A stretch of DNA of 64,000 nt from PLanc-01 sp034678485 (GTDB lineage Bacteria; Planctomycetota; Phycisphaerae; Sedimentisphaerales; Anaerobacaceae): NCBI GenBank assembly GCA_034678485.1, contig JAXDBU010000061.1, positions 1 to 64,000 of the forward strand, in the 5' to 3' direction. The position numbers were made by a program, and so were the translations under genes. The stretch's first letter is position 1, and each line of letters opens with the position of its first letter. Positions 15,568 to 24,538 of this stretch are shown one piece after another. The notes under the pieces are model-generated. The model was not told where the DNA came from. It made no database searches and saw only the letters and a program-made list of their open reading frames with translations.

Positions 15568-16734
15568 CTACTTCGTCGAGAACTTGTGGATCGTCTGGCT
15601 GGCAAACTTCTTGCCGGGCTCCAGGACCGTGGACGGGAAGGCCGGCTTGTTCGGCGAATCGGGGTAGTGCTGCGTCTCCAGGCAGAAGGCCGCGTATTTG
15701 ACGTAGGCCTTGTCGCCCTTGCCGAGGAGCGAGCCATTCATGTGATTGGCGGTGTAGAGCTGCACGCCCGGCTCCGTGGTCCAGACCTCCATGATCCGCC
15801 CGGTCGTGGGCTCGTGAACCTTGGCGCAGAGCTTCAACTCGCCCGGGCGACCGTTGAGGATGTAGTTGTGGTCGTAGCCGTTGCTGAGCTGGCGGATGCG
15901 GGACCCGATCTTCTTCGGCGACAGGAAATCGAGCGGCGTATCCACCACGCTGACCGTCATGCCGGTCGGGATCAGGCCCTTGTCCACCACAGTGAACCGG
16001 TTGGCGTGGATCATCAGCTCGTGCCCGAGGACGTCGCCGTTGCCCTGCCCGGCGAGGTTCCAGTAGGCGTGATTGGTGAGGTTGACGACGGTCTTCTTGT
16101 CCGTCTCGGCTTCATAGTCGATCCGCAGCTCGTCGTCGTTCGTCAGGGTGTAGGTGACCCTGCACTGCAGGTTGCCGGGGTAGCCTTCCTCGCCGTCCTG
16201 GCTCAGGTAGCTCAATCGGACCCAGGCGCGGTCCTCCGAGGCGGTCACCTCCTCCTGTTTCCACACCTTCCTGTCGAAGCCCTTCGTGCCGCCGTGGAGG
16301 TGGTTGGGCCCGTTGTTGGCGGCCAGCTTGTACTCGACGCCGTCAAGGACAAACCGTGCATTGCCGATGCGATTGGCGTACCGGCCGATGACCGCGGCGG
16401 CACAGCCGCCCCGCTCGATGTATTTGTCCAGGCTGTCGTGACCAAGAAGCACGTCGTCCAGTTTCCCATGGCGGTCCGGCACCGCCAGCGAAACCACGAT
16501 CGCCCCGTAGTTCATGATCCGAACCCGCAGGCCCTTGGCGCTGGTCAACGTGTACAGAAGTACTTCTTCACCCTCGGGCGTACGTCCGAACGATTCGGTG
16601 TGAATGTTCATCAGTCTATTCTCCTTCATTATCGATCCAATCCCGGAGTCCATCGAACTCGTGCTGTTCTGCGCGAGCCCAACGGTGCAAGCCACCCCCG
16701 TCGCGACGACACCCACCAGAAGTCTCAGGTTCAT
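15568..16734 (-). CDS. galM: Aldose 1-epimerase, exported
   Basis: GalM interconverts alpha and beta anomers of aldoses such as galactose and glucose. The 388-residue protein has an N-terminal signal peptide (MNLRLLVGVVATGVACTVGL), so it is probably periplasmic or a lipoprotein-like exported form. Family motifs are GRYANRIGNARF, NNGPNHLHGG, the catalytic-His motif NHAYWNLAGQG, and FCLETQHYPDSPN with the catalytic Glu. Length after signal removal is normal. A second possible start inside (MNIHTESFG) would give a cytoplasmic form, but the longer form has a better export signal. Confidence 0.9.
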   Translation of the reverse strand: MNLRLLVGVVATGVACTVGLAQNSTSSMDSGIGSIMKENRLMNIHTESFGRTPEGEEVLLYTLTSAKGLRVRIMNYGAIVVSLAVPDRHGKLDDVLLGHDSLDKYIERGGCAAAVIGRYANRIGNARFVLDGVEYKLAANNGPNHLHGGTKGFDRKVWKQEEVTASEDRAWVRLSYLSQDGEEGYPGNLQCRVTYTLTNDDELRIDYEAETDKKTVVNLTNHAYWNLAGQGNGDVLGHELMIHANRFTVVDKGLIPTGMTVSVVDTPLDFLSPKKIGSRIRQLSNGYDHNYILNGRPGELKLCAKVHEPTTGRIMEVWTTEPGVQLYTANHMNGSLLGKGDKAYVKYAAFCLETQHYPDSPNKPAFPSTVLEPGKKFASQTIHKFSTK

Positions 16735-17020
16735 TCCTGCACCCCACTCGGGATTCGTTGTTCTCGATGTACTGCCTGCCGTTCATGTGCCGTACCAAGA
16801 TGGTAAACCATGGATGGCAAATCATCAAGAGGTTACAGGACCGTGCTCCCGGATATAGGTATTAGTACGTATTTTGGCGGGGAAGACCGCTCGGCCCGCA
16901 CGAACTGCTCAAGCCATGGAGATCCTCCGCCGAAGGATGAAGATGATGAGTGGTCTTCCCGGCTAGCCCATTCCGTTCGAGTGAATCGGGATGGCCGTTG
17001 CGAGTCGAGGGAGCACAGAA

Positions 17021-17887
17021 ATGGATCGAGCGAGTTGCATGAGAGCGAGCCAGAGCGCCGAGTCGGTCTGCGACGATCATAGCCTGGAACAACTGACGGC
17101 CAAGGACGTGATGCAGTACGGCGTGGTGAGCATCGACAAAAGAGAGCCTGTACACAAAGCGGTGGCCCTGCTGATCGAGAAGGACATCAGCGGTCTGCCC
17201 GTGACGTATCAGAGCCGTCTGTGCGGGATGTTGTCGGAAAGAGACCTGCTCCGCCTGGTCTGTCGGACGGAGTACCTGCCGGGGTCGGTCGCAGACTATA
17301 TGACCGAGAATGTCGTCAGCTTCGACGTGGATGACGCGCTGCCGGCCATCTGCAAACAGCTTGTGGAGAAGCCATTCCGGCGCGTGCCGGTCCTGCTGCA
17401 CCGCCAGACCCTGGCGGGGATTATCACGCGGGCGGACCTCATTCGGGTCTACAAGGACAGATTCCGACCGCTGGACGCGGCCTCGTATGCACCACATGAC
17501 GCCGGACTCCTGGCGGAGGACGTCATGACCGCCGGCCTACTGACCCTGTCGCCGGACGCGGGCCTCTATGACGCCATGGAGATGATCACCCAGCGCCACG
17601 TCACCGGTCTGCCGGTCGTGGACAACATGATGCGCTTGCTTGGCATCGTTACCGAAAAGGACGTGCTGAACTGCTGTATGCGCCCCTGCCCTGCGGACCC
17701 AACGGTTGCAGCGTTCATGACCCGCGATGTCGTCGCGTTCGACCGCAAGGCGAGCCTGGACCTCGTCTGTGAGTGCCTGATTCAGAAGGATTTCCACCGT
17801 GTGCCCATCGTCGACGCGGACAGGCTGGTGGGGATCATCAGTCGCTCCGACATCCTGCGAAGCCGAGCCAGCGCGTTCAGACGGTAA
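17021..17887 (+). CDS. Four-CBS-domain protein
   Basis: This 288-residue protein is built almost entirely of four CBS motifs, each recognisable by a V-x-[S/D] start and a G-[I/L]-[I/V]-[T/S]-x-x-D end (GMLSERDLL, GIITRADLI, GIVTEKDVL, GIISRSDIL). CBS pairs bind adenosine nucleotides such as AMP, ATP or SAM and regulate partner proteins or act alone as sensors. No catalytic domain is attached. I prefer ATG 17021, which has GAGGGAG at 17007-17013, over ATG 16991. Its partner is unknown. Confidence 0.88.
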   Translation: MDRASCMRASQSAESVCDDHSLEQLTAKDVMQYGVVSIDKREPVHKAVALLIEKDISGLPVTYQSRLCGMLSERDLLRLVCRTEYLPGSVADYMTENVVSFDVDDALPAICKQLVEKPFRRVPVLLHRQTLAGIITRADLIRVYKDRFRPLDAASYAPHDAGLLAEDVMTAGLLTLSPDAGLYDAMEMITQRHVTGLPVVDNMMRLLGIVTEKDVLNCCMRPCPADPTVAAFMTRDVVAFDRKASLDLVCECLIQKDFHRVPIVDADRLVGIISRSDILRSRASAFRR

Positions 17888-18035
17888 CGTCTGCGGACCG
17901 GGCGAAAGCGGGGACGGAACGAACAGGACACTGTGCGATCCCCCGCTCCTATCCCCCCCAGGGAGCGGGCTCATGCGGGAACAGCCGGGGCCTGCCGCAC
18001 AATCGCAAATCATCAACGGTTGCAGAGCATCAATT

Positions 18036-19871
18036 CTACGGCTTCGTCAACACGATGCCGTCGATGAAGATCAAACCCTTGCCGCCGGCCTCGGTGGCCG
18101 TCTTGTCGCCCACTCTGATATACAACTTCTTGACACGGGCCATATTCACGCCTGACGCCGTGAATTCACTGAATGGGATCTGCCACTCGATCCACCTGGT
18201 GACAGTCACCACCGCCGGATCGGGATGGATGACCGTGCCAACGTGCCCCGAGGAATCTTCGACCGCGATGGATAACGGCTCTCGCGCATTGACCCACTTG
18301 CCCCGTACGTACAGGACGAGGGTGTCGGCGCCGTCGGCCGTCCAGTCCTGGGCGCTGCCGAATTCTCGTCTCGCCTCGCTGTAAAACGGAGAATCCACGT
18401 TGTTGTAGTCGAAGGGCATCGACTGATTCGCGTCATGAACGATCGTCTGCTCGGCGAACGGAGGCGTCATGTACCCGACCGTCGAACCGTTCTCCTGGGT
18501 GGTCAGGCCGTCGATCCAGGATTCATAGATCGTGCCGCCCTCCTCGTCCGTGTAGCTCTCGAAGTCGTCGATGACCCGGGCCGTGGTGAAGGACCAGACC
18601 GGTCCGACTGCGACGGCGGACCCGGCGAGGACTTCGTCCACCCGCCAATAGTACGTCGTGAGGCTGTCGAGCACTCCCGGCGCAAAGTTCACATCCGCGA
18701 CCGCCTGCACGCCCTGATCCGTCTCCGCGGCTCCCTGACCGACCGCATCGAGGCTGTCGCCGAAGTACACATGGTGTTCGAGGGCGCCCGAGCCGGGCAT
18801 CCAGGTCAGGGTCGCCGTCGGCAAGACGGTGTTCTCTCCATCGGCCGGCGTAGGATAGTAGGCCTTCACGTCCCGGACGACGAAGCGCCAGACATCGCCC
18901 GGATAGATGGTGACGCCGTCTTTCTCGATCTCGTCCACGCGCCAATAGTACGTTGTGCCGGGAACGAAGCCCGCGGAATGATAGTAGAAGGCGGAGGGGC
19001 GAGCGGATGCCACAAGGTTGGCGGCCGTCAGATTGGGGTCCGTGCCCAGATAGATGTCGTGGAGTGCCGCCGTATCCCCCTTGGTCCACTGGAGCATTGC
19101 GGAGGTCACGCCGGCGGCGCCATCCGCCGGAATGGGCTTGTCGGCCTTGAGCCACGTCGGGACCTCACCGCCGGCCAGCGCTCGTACCTGGCCTTCACTC
19201 ATCGCACGATTGAGGATGCAGACCTCGTCCACCAGGCCGGTGAACCAGGATCGGCCACTGCAGCCGGCATCGCCGCCGATGTACAGATTCTCCAGGTTAT
19301 CATATGGAAGACTGCCTGCGGCACTATCCTGCATCTCTCCATCGATGTACATCCTCATCGTCGTGCCGTCGAACGTGATCGCGATGTGAACCCATGCGCC
19401 CGTGCTGGCTTGTGCTTTCACATGGCTGTAGGCGCTGTAGTTGCCGGTGCGAATGCCGAAGACGAAGTGGTTCTCGTATAACGCCGCATCCGGCTCGCAC
19501 CCTGCCACTCCAAGGAACCAACTGGCCCACGAGGCGCAGCCGACGCCGTGAAGGAGGATGTTCTGATGGTTCAGCGTATCGGCGTTGACATATGCGGCCA
19601 CGGAGAATTCCTTGCCGCCGCGTAATTGAATTCCCGCACTGTTCGGGATCTCAAGATAGTCGGCGGCGCCGTCGAACAGAGCGGCCTGGCCGTACATCCC
19701 GGCAGCATAGCTCACGTCGCCGTTGGCCGTCGCGTCATTGTGATTGTCGCTCGAATCGAGTCCGTTGCCTTCGAACGCCCAATAGCCCACCAGGGTCGCG
19801 CCATGGCCGGCCGGGGACATGATCCAACACCCTCCGACCGCCAGAACCAGACATATGACTCTCTTACCCAT
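18036..19871 (-). CDS. Secreted LamG-domain protein
   Basis: The protein (611 residues) has a signal peptide (MGKRVICLVLAVGGCWIMSP). A LamG/concanavalin-A-like domain covers about residues 25-235 (GYWAFEGNGLDSSDNHND, WVHIAITFDGTTMRMYIDG, GLVDEVCILNRAMSEGQV). Two fibronectin-III-like units follow, each ending in TYYWRVDE. A C-terminal carbohydrate-binding-like domain starts near RVIDDFESYTDE. Such proteins are common on planctomycete cell surfaces and are thought to bind polysaccharides. There is no PEP-CTERM tail. ATG 19871 has GGAGAACG upstream; twelve codons of frame extend further but lack a signal. Confidence 0.85.
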   Translation of the reverse strand: MGKRVICLVLAVGGCWIMSPAGHGATLVGYWAFEGNGLDSSDNHNDATANGDVSYAAGMYGQAALFDGAADYLEIPNSAGIQLRGGKEFSVAAYVNADTLNHQNILLHGVGCASWASWFLGVAGCEPDAALYENHFVFGIRTGNYSAYSHVKAQASTGAWVHIAITFDGTTMRMYIDGEMQDSAAGSLPYDNLENLYIGGDAGCSGRSWFTGLVDEVCILNRAMSEGQVRALAGGEVPTWLKADKPIPADGAAGVTSAMLQWTKGDTAALHDIYLGTDPNLTAANLVASARPSAFYYHSAGFVPGTTYYWRVDEIEKDGVTIYPGDVWRFVVRDVKAYYPTPADGENTVLPTATLTWMPGSGALEHHVYFGDSLDAVGQGAAETDQGVQAVADVNFAPGVLDSLTTYYWRVDEVLAGSAVAVGPVWSFTTARVIDDFESYTDEEGGTIYESWIDGLTTQENGSTVGYMTPPFAEQTIVHDANQSMPFDYNNVDSPFYSEARREFGSAQDWTADGADTLVLYVRGKWVNAREPLSIAVEDSSGHVGTVIHPDPAVVTVTRWIEWQIPFSEFTASGVNMARVKKLYIRVGDKTATEAGGKGLIFIDGIVLTKP

Positions 19872-20493
19872 GATCGTTCTCCTCGCGTCGTCTTCAGGGA
19901 ACATCAATCGTGCAAACAGTCAACCTGCGGCGCCATCCAACTCCCTTTCTTCCTGCGACCGTCGCCCAGCGCGTGCCTGTGATCCTCACGGCGGCATCGA
20001 TCAGCGCAGCAGAACCCCGAGCACCGAGAATAAAGGGCGACCTCGCCGAACCATTCCCCCGTGTCAACCCACACAGTTGACCTCCACAATGAATCCGGCG
20101 TCTTAGTGCAGCTCACTTGGCAGTTGTGGGACCTGACTGTGGTATGGCGGTGGACCTCCTTCCTGACCGTCTCCAGTCCGTTGCAGGACCAGGTCGGATA
20201 TGTGAATAACTCCTCCGAGGACGCCTCTCGCACACGCTTCACACACACCGCATCCTCGGCGCAAGGCATCCGGTCTCCGACGCAGGTCGTCTACACTCAT
20301 TTCTTATACCATTGCCCGCACGGAGATTCAAGCAAAATCATCGGTCCGCTGCCATCGGCTCGCCCGATGTCATACACGGCGAGCCCGGTTGCACCGCCGA
20401 TCATCTGCACCCTATCTGTGGATTGCGGGGAATGGAATGGACCCTCCGCGTTGTCTCTTGCCACAGGATGCATCGTCTCATAGATTGTCCCGC
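19872..20493. other. Intergenic region between divergent genes
   Basis: This 620-base stretch lies between the LamG gene (minus) and the permease gene (plus). It must contain both promoters, but I could not assign a convincing pair of -35 and -10 boxes. No gene and no known repeat family are visible. Confidence 0.5.
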
Positions 20494-21315
20494 ATGGTCT
20501 GCCTGTTGCTCATTCTGCTTGGTTTTGGCGTCGGCGCGTTTGGCACCCTGATCGGAGCAGGCGGCGGATTCATTCTGATGCCGATTCTGCTGTTGGCTTA
20601 TCCGAACACAGATCCTGCCGCCCTGACGGCGATCTCACTGGCGGTCGTGTTCTTCAACGCCGCCAGCGGGTCCTGCTCGTACACCAGAATGAAGCGAATC
20701 GACTTCAAGTCCGGCTGGCTGTTCCTGGCGCCAGGCGTTCCCGGCGCAATCTGCGGCGCGAGCATCGTCCATTTCATTCCCCGACAGACGTTCAATTTCG
20801 TGTTTGGGCTGTTCCTGCTCGGGGGAGGGTTGTTCGTTTTCCTCCGCACGCTTTCCCGACGCGAACCCGGCAGCCTGTTGGGCGGTACGTTCCAACGGAG
20901 TTTCACCGATGCGGAGGGCACACATCATGCCTACCAGTACAATCTGGCGGTCGGCATGGCCTTGAGCTTCGCGGTGGGCGTCGTTTCCAGCATACTCGGC
21001 ATCGGCGGCGGCATCATTCATGTCCCCGCCATGACCACCCTCTTAAGTTTCCCCGTACACATCGCCACCGCCACCAGCCATTTCATTCTGGCGATCATGT
21101 CCCTGACCGCCACGACGATGCACGTACTGGACGGGGTCCTGGGATGGACGGAGGCGCCCCGCGTGCTGGCCATTGCAGTCGGCGCCGTCGGCGGTGCACA
21201 ACTGGGAGCGAGAGTGTCCAAACGCATTCACGGCCGTTGGATCCTGCGCGGTCTGGCTGTAGCTCTCGGGCTGGTCGGTGTTCGCATTCTGCTCGTCGCT
21301 TTCCGGGGGACTTGA
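20494..21315 (+). CDS. TauE/SafE-type membrane permease
   Basis: The 273-residue protein is a multi-pass membrane protein of the TauE/SafE (DUF81) family, whose members export sulfite or organosulfonates or serve as anion permeases. The family's duplicated glycine-rich motif is present twice: GTLIGAGGGFILMPILLL near residue 15 and SSILGIGGGIIHVPAM in the second half. About eight hydrophobic helices are visible. ATG 20494 is chosen because the first helix starts there; the frame is open further upstream but not membrane-like. The substrate cannot be inferred. Confidence 0.85.
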   Translation: MVCLLLILLGFGVGAFGTLIGAGGGFILMPILLLAYPNTDPAALTAISLAVVFFNAASGSCSYTRMKRIDFKSGWLFLAPGVPGAICGASIVHFIPRQTFNFVFGLFLLGGGLFVFLRTLSRREPGSLLGGTFQRSFTDAEGTHHAYQYNLAVGMALSFAVGVVSSILGIGGGIIHVPAMTTLLSFPVHIATATSHFILAIMSLTATTMHVLDGVLGWTEAPRVLAIAVGAVGGAQLGARVSKRIHGRWILRGLAVALGLVGVRILLVAFRGT

Positions 21316-21327
21316 TGAAGCCGGATG

Positions 21328-22131
21328 TCAGTCGAATAACTCGGCAAACCCCCCGGCGATGTCGGGCTGCTCGCACAGGGTCTGGCCGATCAGAACCGCC
21401 CGCACGCCCATGGACTTGAGCATCCGGACGTCCTCGCGGGTCTTGATGCCGCTCTCGGCGACCAGTTCGAAGCCGTCGTCCAGCAGACTCGCCAGCCGGC
21501 CCGTCGTTCGCAGGTCCACCTGCATCGTGGTCAGGTCGCGATTGTTGATCCCGAGGATGCTGTAGCCCTTCTTGGGGAAACCGATCAGGCTGCGGACAGT
21601 CAGCAGGGAATCCGCTTCGTGGACCTCGAGCAGGACGGTCATTCCCAACTCGCCGGCAGCGATCATCAGGTCCATCAGGTTCCCCGGCGCGAGTGCCTCG
21701 GCGATCAGCAGGATCGCATCGGCCCCCGCCGCCCGCGACTCGTATACCTGCCAGATGTCGATGACGAAGTCCTTGCGGAGGATCGGCAGCGAAACCGCCT
21801 GCTTGACCTGCTCGACGTATTCGAGCTTGCCCTGGAAGTATTTCTCGTCGGTCAGAACACTGATCGCGTCGGCGCCGCATTTCTCGTAGGTCTGTGCGAC
21901 AGCCACCGGATCGAAATCCCGCCGGATCAGACCGGCCGAAGGCGATGCCTTCTTGACCTCTGCAATCACGTTGATTCCGCGGACATGAGGTTTTGTGACG
22001 GCCTTGTAGAAGTTCCGACATCGCGGCAACCCGGCGATCCGCTCGCGGAGCTGGTCCAGAGACGTCTGCGATTGCCGCACTCGGACCTCTTCCCGCTTAT
22101 CTGCAATGATCTTGTCGAGAACGCTGGCCAA
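21328..22131 (-). CDS. trpC: Indole-3-glycerol phosphate synthase
   Basis: TrpC closes the indole ring in tryptophan synthesis, converting CdRP to indole-3-glycerol phosphate. The 267-residue TIM-barrel protein has the N-terminal LDKIIADKREEV, the EVKKASPSAG motif, LTDEKYFQG, LRKDFVID with the catalytic Lys, and ELVAESGI near the phosphate site. The start is TTG 22131, with AAGGA five to ten bases upstream. No other trp gene is nearby; it leads a row with the DUF1844, smpB and rdgB genes on the same strand. Confidence 0.93.
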   Translation of the reverse strand: MASVLDKIIADKREEVRVRQSQTSLDQLRERIAGLPRCRNFYKAVTKPHVRGINVIAEVKKASPSAGLIRRDFDPVAVAQTYEKCGADAISVLTDEKYFQGKLEYVEQVKQAVSLPILRKDFVIDIWQVYESRAAGADAILLIAEALAPGNLMDLMIAAGELGMTVLLEVHEADSLLTVRSLIGFPKKGYSILGINNRDLTTMQVDLRTTGRLASLLDDGFELVAESGIKTREDVRMLKSMGVRAVLIGQTLCEQPDIAGGFAELFD

Positions 22132-22163
22132 GACCGTCCGTCCTTAAGTGGGATCGTTGATGC

Positions 22164-22571
22164 TCACTGCTGCGACGCGAGCTGGTTGGCCACGCTGACG
22201 AACCCCATCCGCAGGTCGCCGAGCGTGTCCTTGAGCATCTTCTCTTCCTGCGGGTCCAGGTTGCCCTTGGTTTTGGCCGCGAGGGTTTCGAGCATGTCGA
22301 TGTTGTAGCGGGCCATCTCCAGGTCCGGCCCGTGCTCCTCCTCGCCGCGAACGCGGAGCAAGCCCAACGCAAACAGCGCCTGCGTCGTCAACATGCTGAC
22401 CAGGGCCGCGAAGTTCCCCTGGGGCATCGGCCCGCCGGGACCGGTCTCGGGTCCCTCCGCCTCCTCTTTCTTCTTCTCCTCCTGCTCCTTGGCGGCCAGG
22501 ACCTCCTTCTCTCGCTGGGCCTGCTGCTTCCAATCCTCGTCGATGATGAGCTTCTTCTCTTCGTCTGCCAT
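22164..22571 (-). CDS. DUF1844 family protein
   Basis: This 135-residue protein has a lysine- and glutamate-rich N-terminal half and the DUF1844 core in the second half (NFAALVSMLTTQALFALG, then ARYNIDMLETLAAKTKGNL). DUF1844 proteins are widespread in planctomycetes and other phyla and have no known function; the core resembles a helical bundle. ATG 22571 fits the family start and lies two bases after the smpB stop codon on the same strand, so the two are probably co-transcribed. Confidence 0.85.
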   Translation of the reverse strand: MADEEKKLIIDEDWKQQAQREKEVLAAKEQEEKKKEEAEGPETGPGGPMPQGNFAALVSMLTTQALFALGLLRVRGEEEHGPDLEMARYNIDMLETLAAKTKGNLDPQEEKMLKDTLGDLRMGFVSVANQLASQQ

Positions 22572-22573
22572 GT

Positions 22574-23068
22574 CTATCGTCCCCTGTATTTCTTCATATT
22601 TCGGTCGAGGTCGCGTTTTTGTGCCCGCTCGGTGATGCTCTTTCGCTTGTCGTATTGCCTCTTGCCCTGGGCCAGCGCCAACTCCACCTTGGCCAGGCCC
22701 CGCTGGCTGAAGTACAGTCGCAACGGAACCAGGGTGCAGCCTCGCTGTTCCAGCTTCATCCAGATCCGTCGAAGCTCCGCCTTGTGCAGGAGGAGTTTCC
22801 GCTTGCGGGCGGGATCGTGGTTCATATTGCCCGCCTGTTGATAGGGCGCGATCTTGGCGCCCACCAGCCAGCATTCGTTGTCCTGCATCTTGGCGTAGGA
22901 GCCGGTCAGGTCGGCGGGCGCCGCCCGGAGCGACTTGACCTCGCTACCCCGCAGCTCGATCCCGGCCTCGTACTTGTCCACGAACTCGAAGTCGTGGTAG
23001 GCCTTCTTGTTGACCGCTACGGGGCCTTGCTTCTGGTTGTCGGAGTCCTTCTTCACCATGGAGGCCAT
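22574..23068 (-). CDS. smpB: SsrA-binding protein
   Basis: SmpB binds tmRNA and brings it to stalled ribosomes in trans-translation. The 164-residue protein has the OB-fold family motifs: NKKAYHDFEFVDKYEAGIEL, GSEVKSLRAAPADLTGSYAK, the PYQQAGNMNHDPARKRKLLL segment and the basic C-terminal tail GKRQYDKRKSITERAQKRD. ATG 23068 is chosen over the ATG three codons later. The tmRNA gene itself is not in the window. Confidence 0.93.
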   Translation of the reverse strand: MASMVKKDSDNQKQGPVAVNKKAYHDFEFVDKYEAGIELRGSEVKSLRAAPADLTGSYAKMQDNECWLVGAKIAPYQQAGNMNHDPARKRKLLLHKAELRRIWMKLEQRGCTLVPLRLYFSQRGLAKVELALAQGKRQYDKRKSITERAQKRDLDRNMKKYRGR

Positions 23069-23101
23069 GATAGCGAGAGCCCCTGGCCTTTGCAAGGCAG
23101 G

Positions 23102-23122
23102 ATGGTGCGTCATGCGCACCCT
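23102..23122. repeat. Short hairpin, family I (GGTGCGT/GCGCACC)
   Basis: ATGGTGCGTCATGCGCACCC is a compact hairpin. Related ones lie at about 549-567 and 42621-42641. Confidence 0.65.
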
Positions 23123-23134
23123 GTGCGAGACTCG

Positions 23135-23208
23135 TTCGTGGTGACGCCGTGAGGCGTCATCTTCCTCACCGACCGAGAGAATATGCCCTTGCGGGCACAC
23201 CACGAGCA
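23135..23208. repeat. Bipartite hairpin repeat, family A copy 3
   Basis: GACGCCGTGAGGCGTCATC and TGCCCTTGCGGGCACAC form the two stems. It lies between rdgB and smpB on the minus-strand row and would be transcribed if the row is an operon. Confidence 0.8.
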
Positions 23209-23228
23209 AGCCGGCACACCAGGTAGAT

Positions 23229-23900
23229 TCATGCTCTGCCACCTCGCCCGGCCTTCAGAAGGTCGGCGAGCAGCGGCTTGAGCTTCCGCATGGCATTGCC
23301 GCGATGGGAGACCGCGTTCTTCTGGCCGTCCTCGAGCTGGGCAACGGTCCGGCCGAGCGACGGCACGTAGAAGACCGGGTCGTAGCCGAAACCGCCCTCG
23401 CCCGCCGGCTCGGTCGTGATGAGTCCCTCCACGCTGCCTGTCGTCTCGATAAGCACCTTGTCCGGGCTCGCCAGGCACAGGCAGCAGACGAATCGGGCGG
23501 TCCGCTTCTCCCGTGGGACGCCCACCAGCAGCGAGAGCAGCTTCTCCCAGTTCCGTCGGTCGATGACCTTGCGGTCCAGGCCTCTGGCCTTCTCGCCCGA
23601 GAACCGAGCGGAGTTCACGCCCGGCGCGCCATCGAGGGCGTCCACGACGAGTCCCGAGTCGTCGGCCAGTGTCCAGAGGCCGGTCGCCTGTGCGTAGCCG
23701 GTCGCTTTCTTGCGTGCGTTCTCGGCGAACGTCGCACCGTCCTCTTTCACTTCCTCCACGCCGGGGAAATCCGCCAGGCTCTTCCACTGAACCAGATCGC
23801 CCAGCAAAGCCCGAAGCTCCCGAACCTTCCCAGGATTTGTCGTCGCAACGGAAATATCTCTCACGTCCTTCTGCATCTTGGAGGTTCTCAACGCGGTCAC
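23229..23900 (-). CDS. rdgB: dITP/XTP pyrophosphatase
   Basis: RdgB (HAM1 family) hydrolyses ITP, dITP and XTP to their monophosphates to keep deaminated purines out of nucleic acids. Motifs are SVATTNPGKVREL, the ADDSGLVVDALDGAPGV loop with catalytic Asp, GFGYDPVFYVP and SHRGNAMRKL. The start is uncertain: GTG 23898-23900 overlaps the stop of the upstream endonuclease gene (GTGA), while ATG 23876 lies inside, eight codons later. Either gives a normal length. If the GTG is used, translation is coupled to the restriction cassette. Confidence 0.92.
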   Translation of the reverse strand: MTALRTSKMQKDVRDISVATTNPGKVRELRALLGDLVQWKSLADFPGVEEVKEDGATFAENARKKATGYAQATGLWTLADDSGLVVDALDGAPGVNSARFSGEKARGLDRKVIDRRNWEKLLSLLVGVPREKRTARFVCCLCLASPDKVLIETTGSVEGLITTEPAGEGGFGYDPVFYVPSLGRTVAQLEDGQKNAVSHRGNAMRKLKPLLADLLKAGRGGRA

Positions 23901-24538
23901 TGACTCGCTTCACCACGCAAACGGCGGATCTCCTGTTTGATTTGCTCAATCACATCCGGGTTGAGTATGACCTTCTTTCCGCCCACCGTCGCCGAGAAGA
24001 CCGTGAATACTCTCCCTCCGAACTTCTGTTCGAATTTCGCGTGTGAGGTTTCCTGCATGTCTTTCCATTTGTGCTCTTCAAAAGTGTGCTTAAACGTAAC
24101 AGGCTTGATTTGAATGCCAATGTACCTGCCGTTCACCTCGATGAAGAAATCCACGTTGTAGAGTCGGTCCCACTCATCCGGAGCGGGCTTAATGGGGACG
24201 CCTACGCCTTGCTCGATTTGGCCGTAAACCGTTTCAATCTCATTCTGGTAACCATCGAAGGTCCTTCTTATGACTACGGTCTTGATGTAATCGATGCAAT
24301 CCTGTTCGGTGACCTCCCCCACCTCATGTTGAATGACCTCGGAAACCTTGATATAGAGCCTTCTGCCAAGCTCTTCGAGATGCTCGCGAGAATAGGCGTT
24401 CTGGTAATAGTACTTCTCCCATTCCTCGATGGTCTTTGGGGCGCACAGCCGGATGAGTTCCGACACGGGACCAACGCAGCGTTTCTTGTTAAGACCCCAT
24501 CGGTTCATCCCTTGGTTCAGAATCCATTCTTTCGCCAT
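23897..24538 (-). CDS. MjaI-type restriction endonuclease
   Basis: This 213-residue protein matches the MjaI restriction endonuclease family (RE_MjaI) in my reading: the N-terminus EWILNQGMNRWGLNKKRCVG, VSELIRLCAPKTIEEWEKYY, the HLEELGRRLYIKVSEVIQHE helix and VIRRTFDGYQNEI are characteristic. MjaI cleaves CTAG; this enzyme's site is an inference. A possible catalytic region is VDFFIEVNGRYIGIQIKPV, which has a D-x(n)-[E/Q]-x-K pattern. ATG 24538 overlaps the preceding stop codon by one base (TAATG). The DNA is clearly AT-richer than the flanking housekeeping genes, which suggests transfer. Confidence 0.8.
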   Translation of the reverse strand: MAKEWILNQGMNRWGLNKKRCVGPVSELIRLCAPKTIEEWEKYYYQNAYSREHLEELGRRLYIKVSEVIQHEVGEVTEQDCIDYIKTVVIRRTFDGYQNEIETVYGQIEQGVGVPIKPAPDEWDRLYNVDFFIEVNGRYIGIQIKPVTFKHTFEEHKWKDMQETSHAKFEQKFGGRVFTVFSATVGGKKVILNPDVIEQIKQEIRRLRGEASQ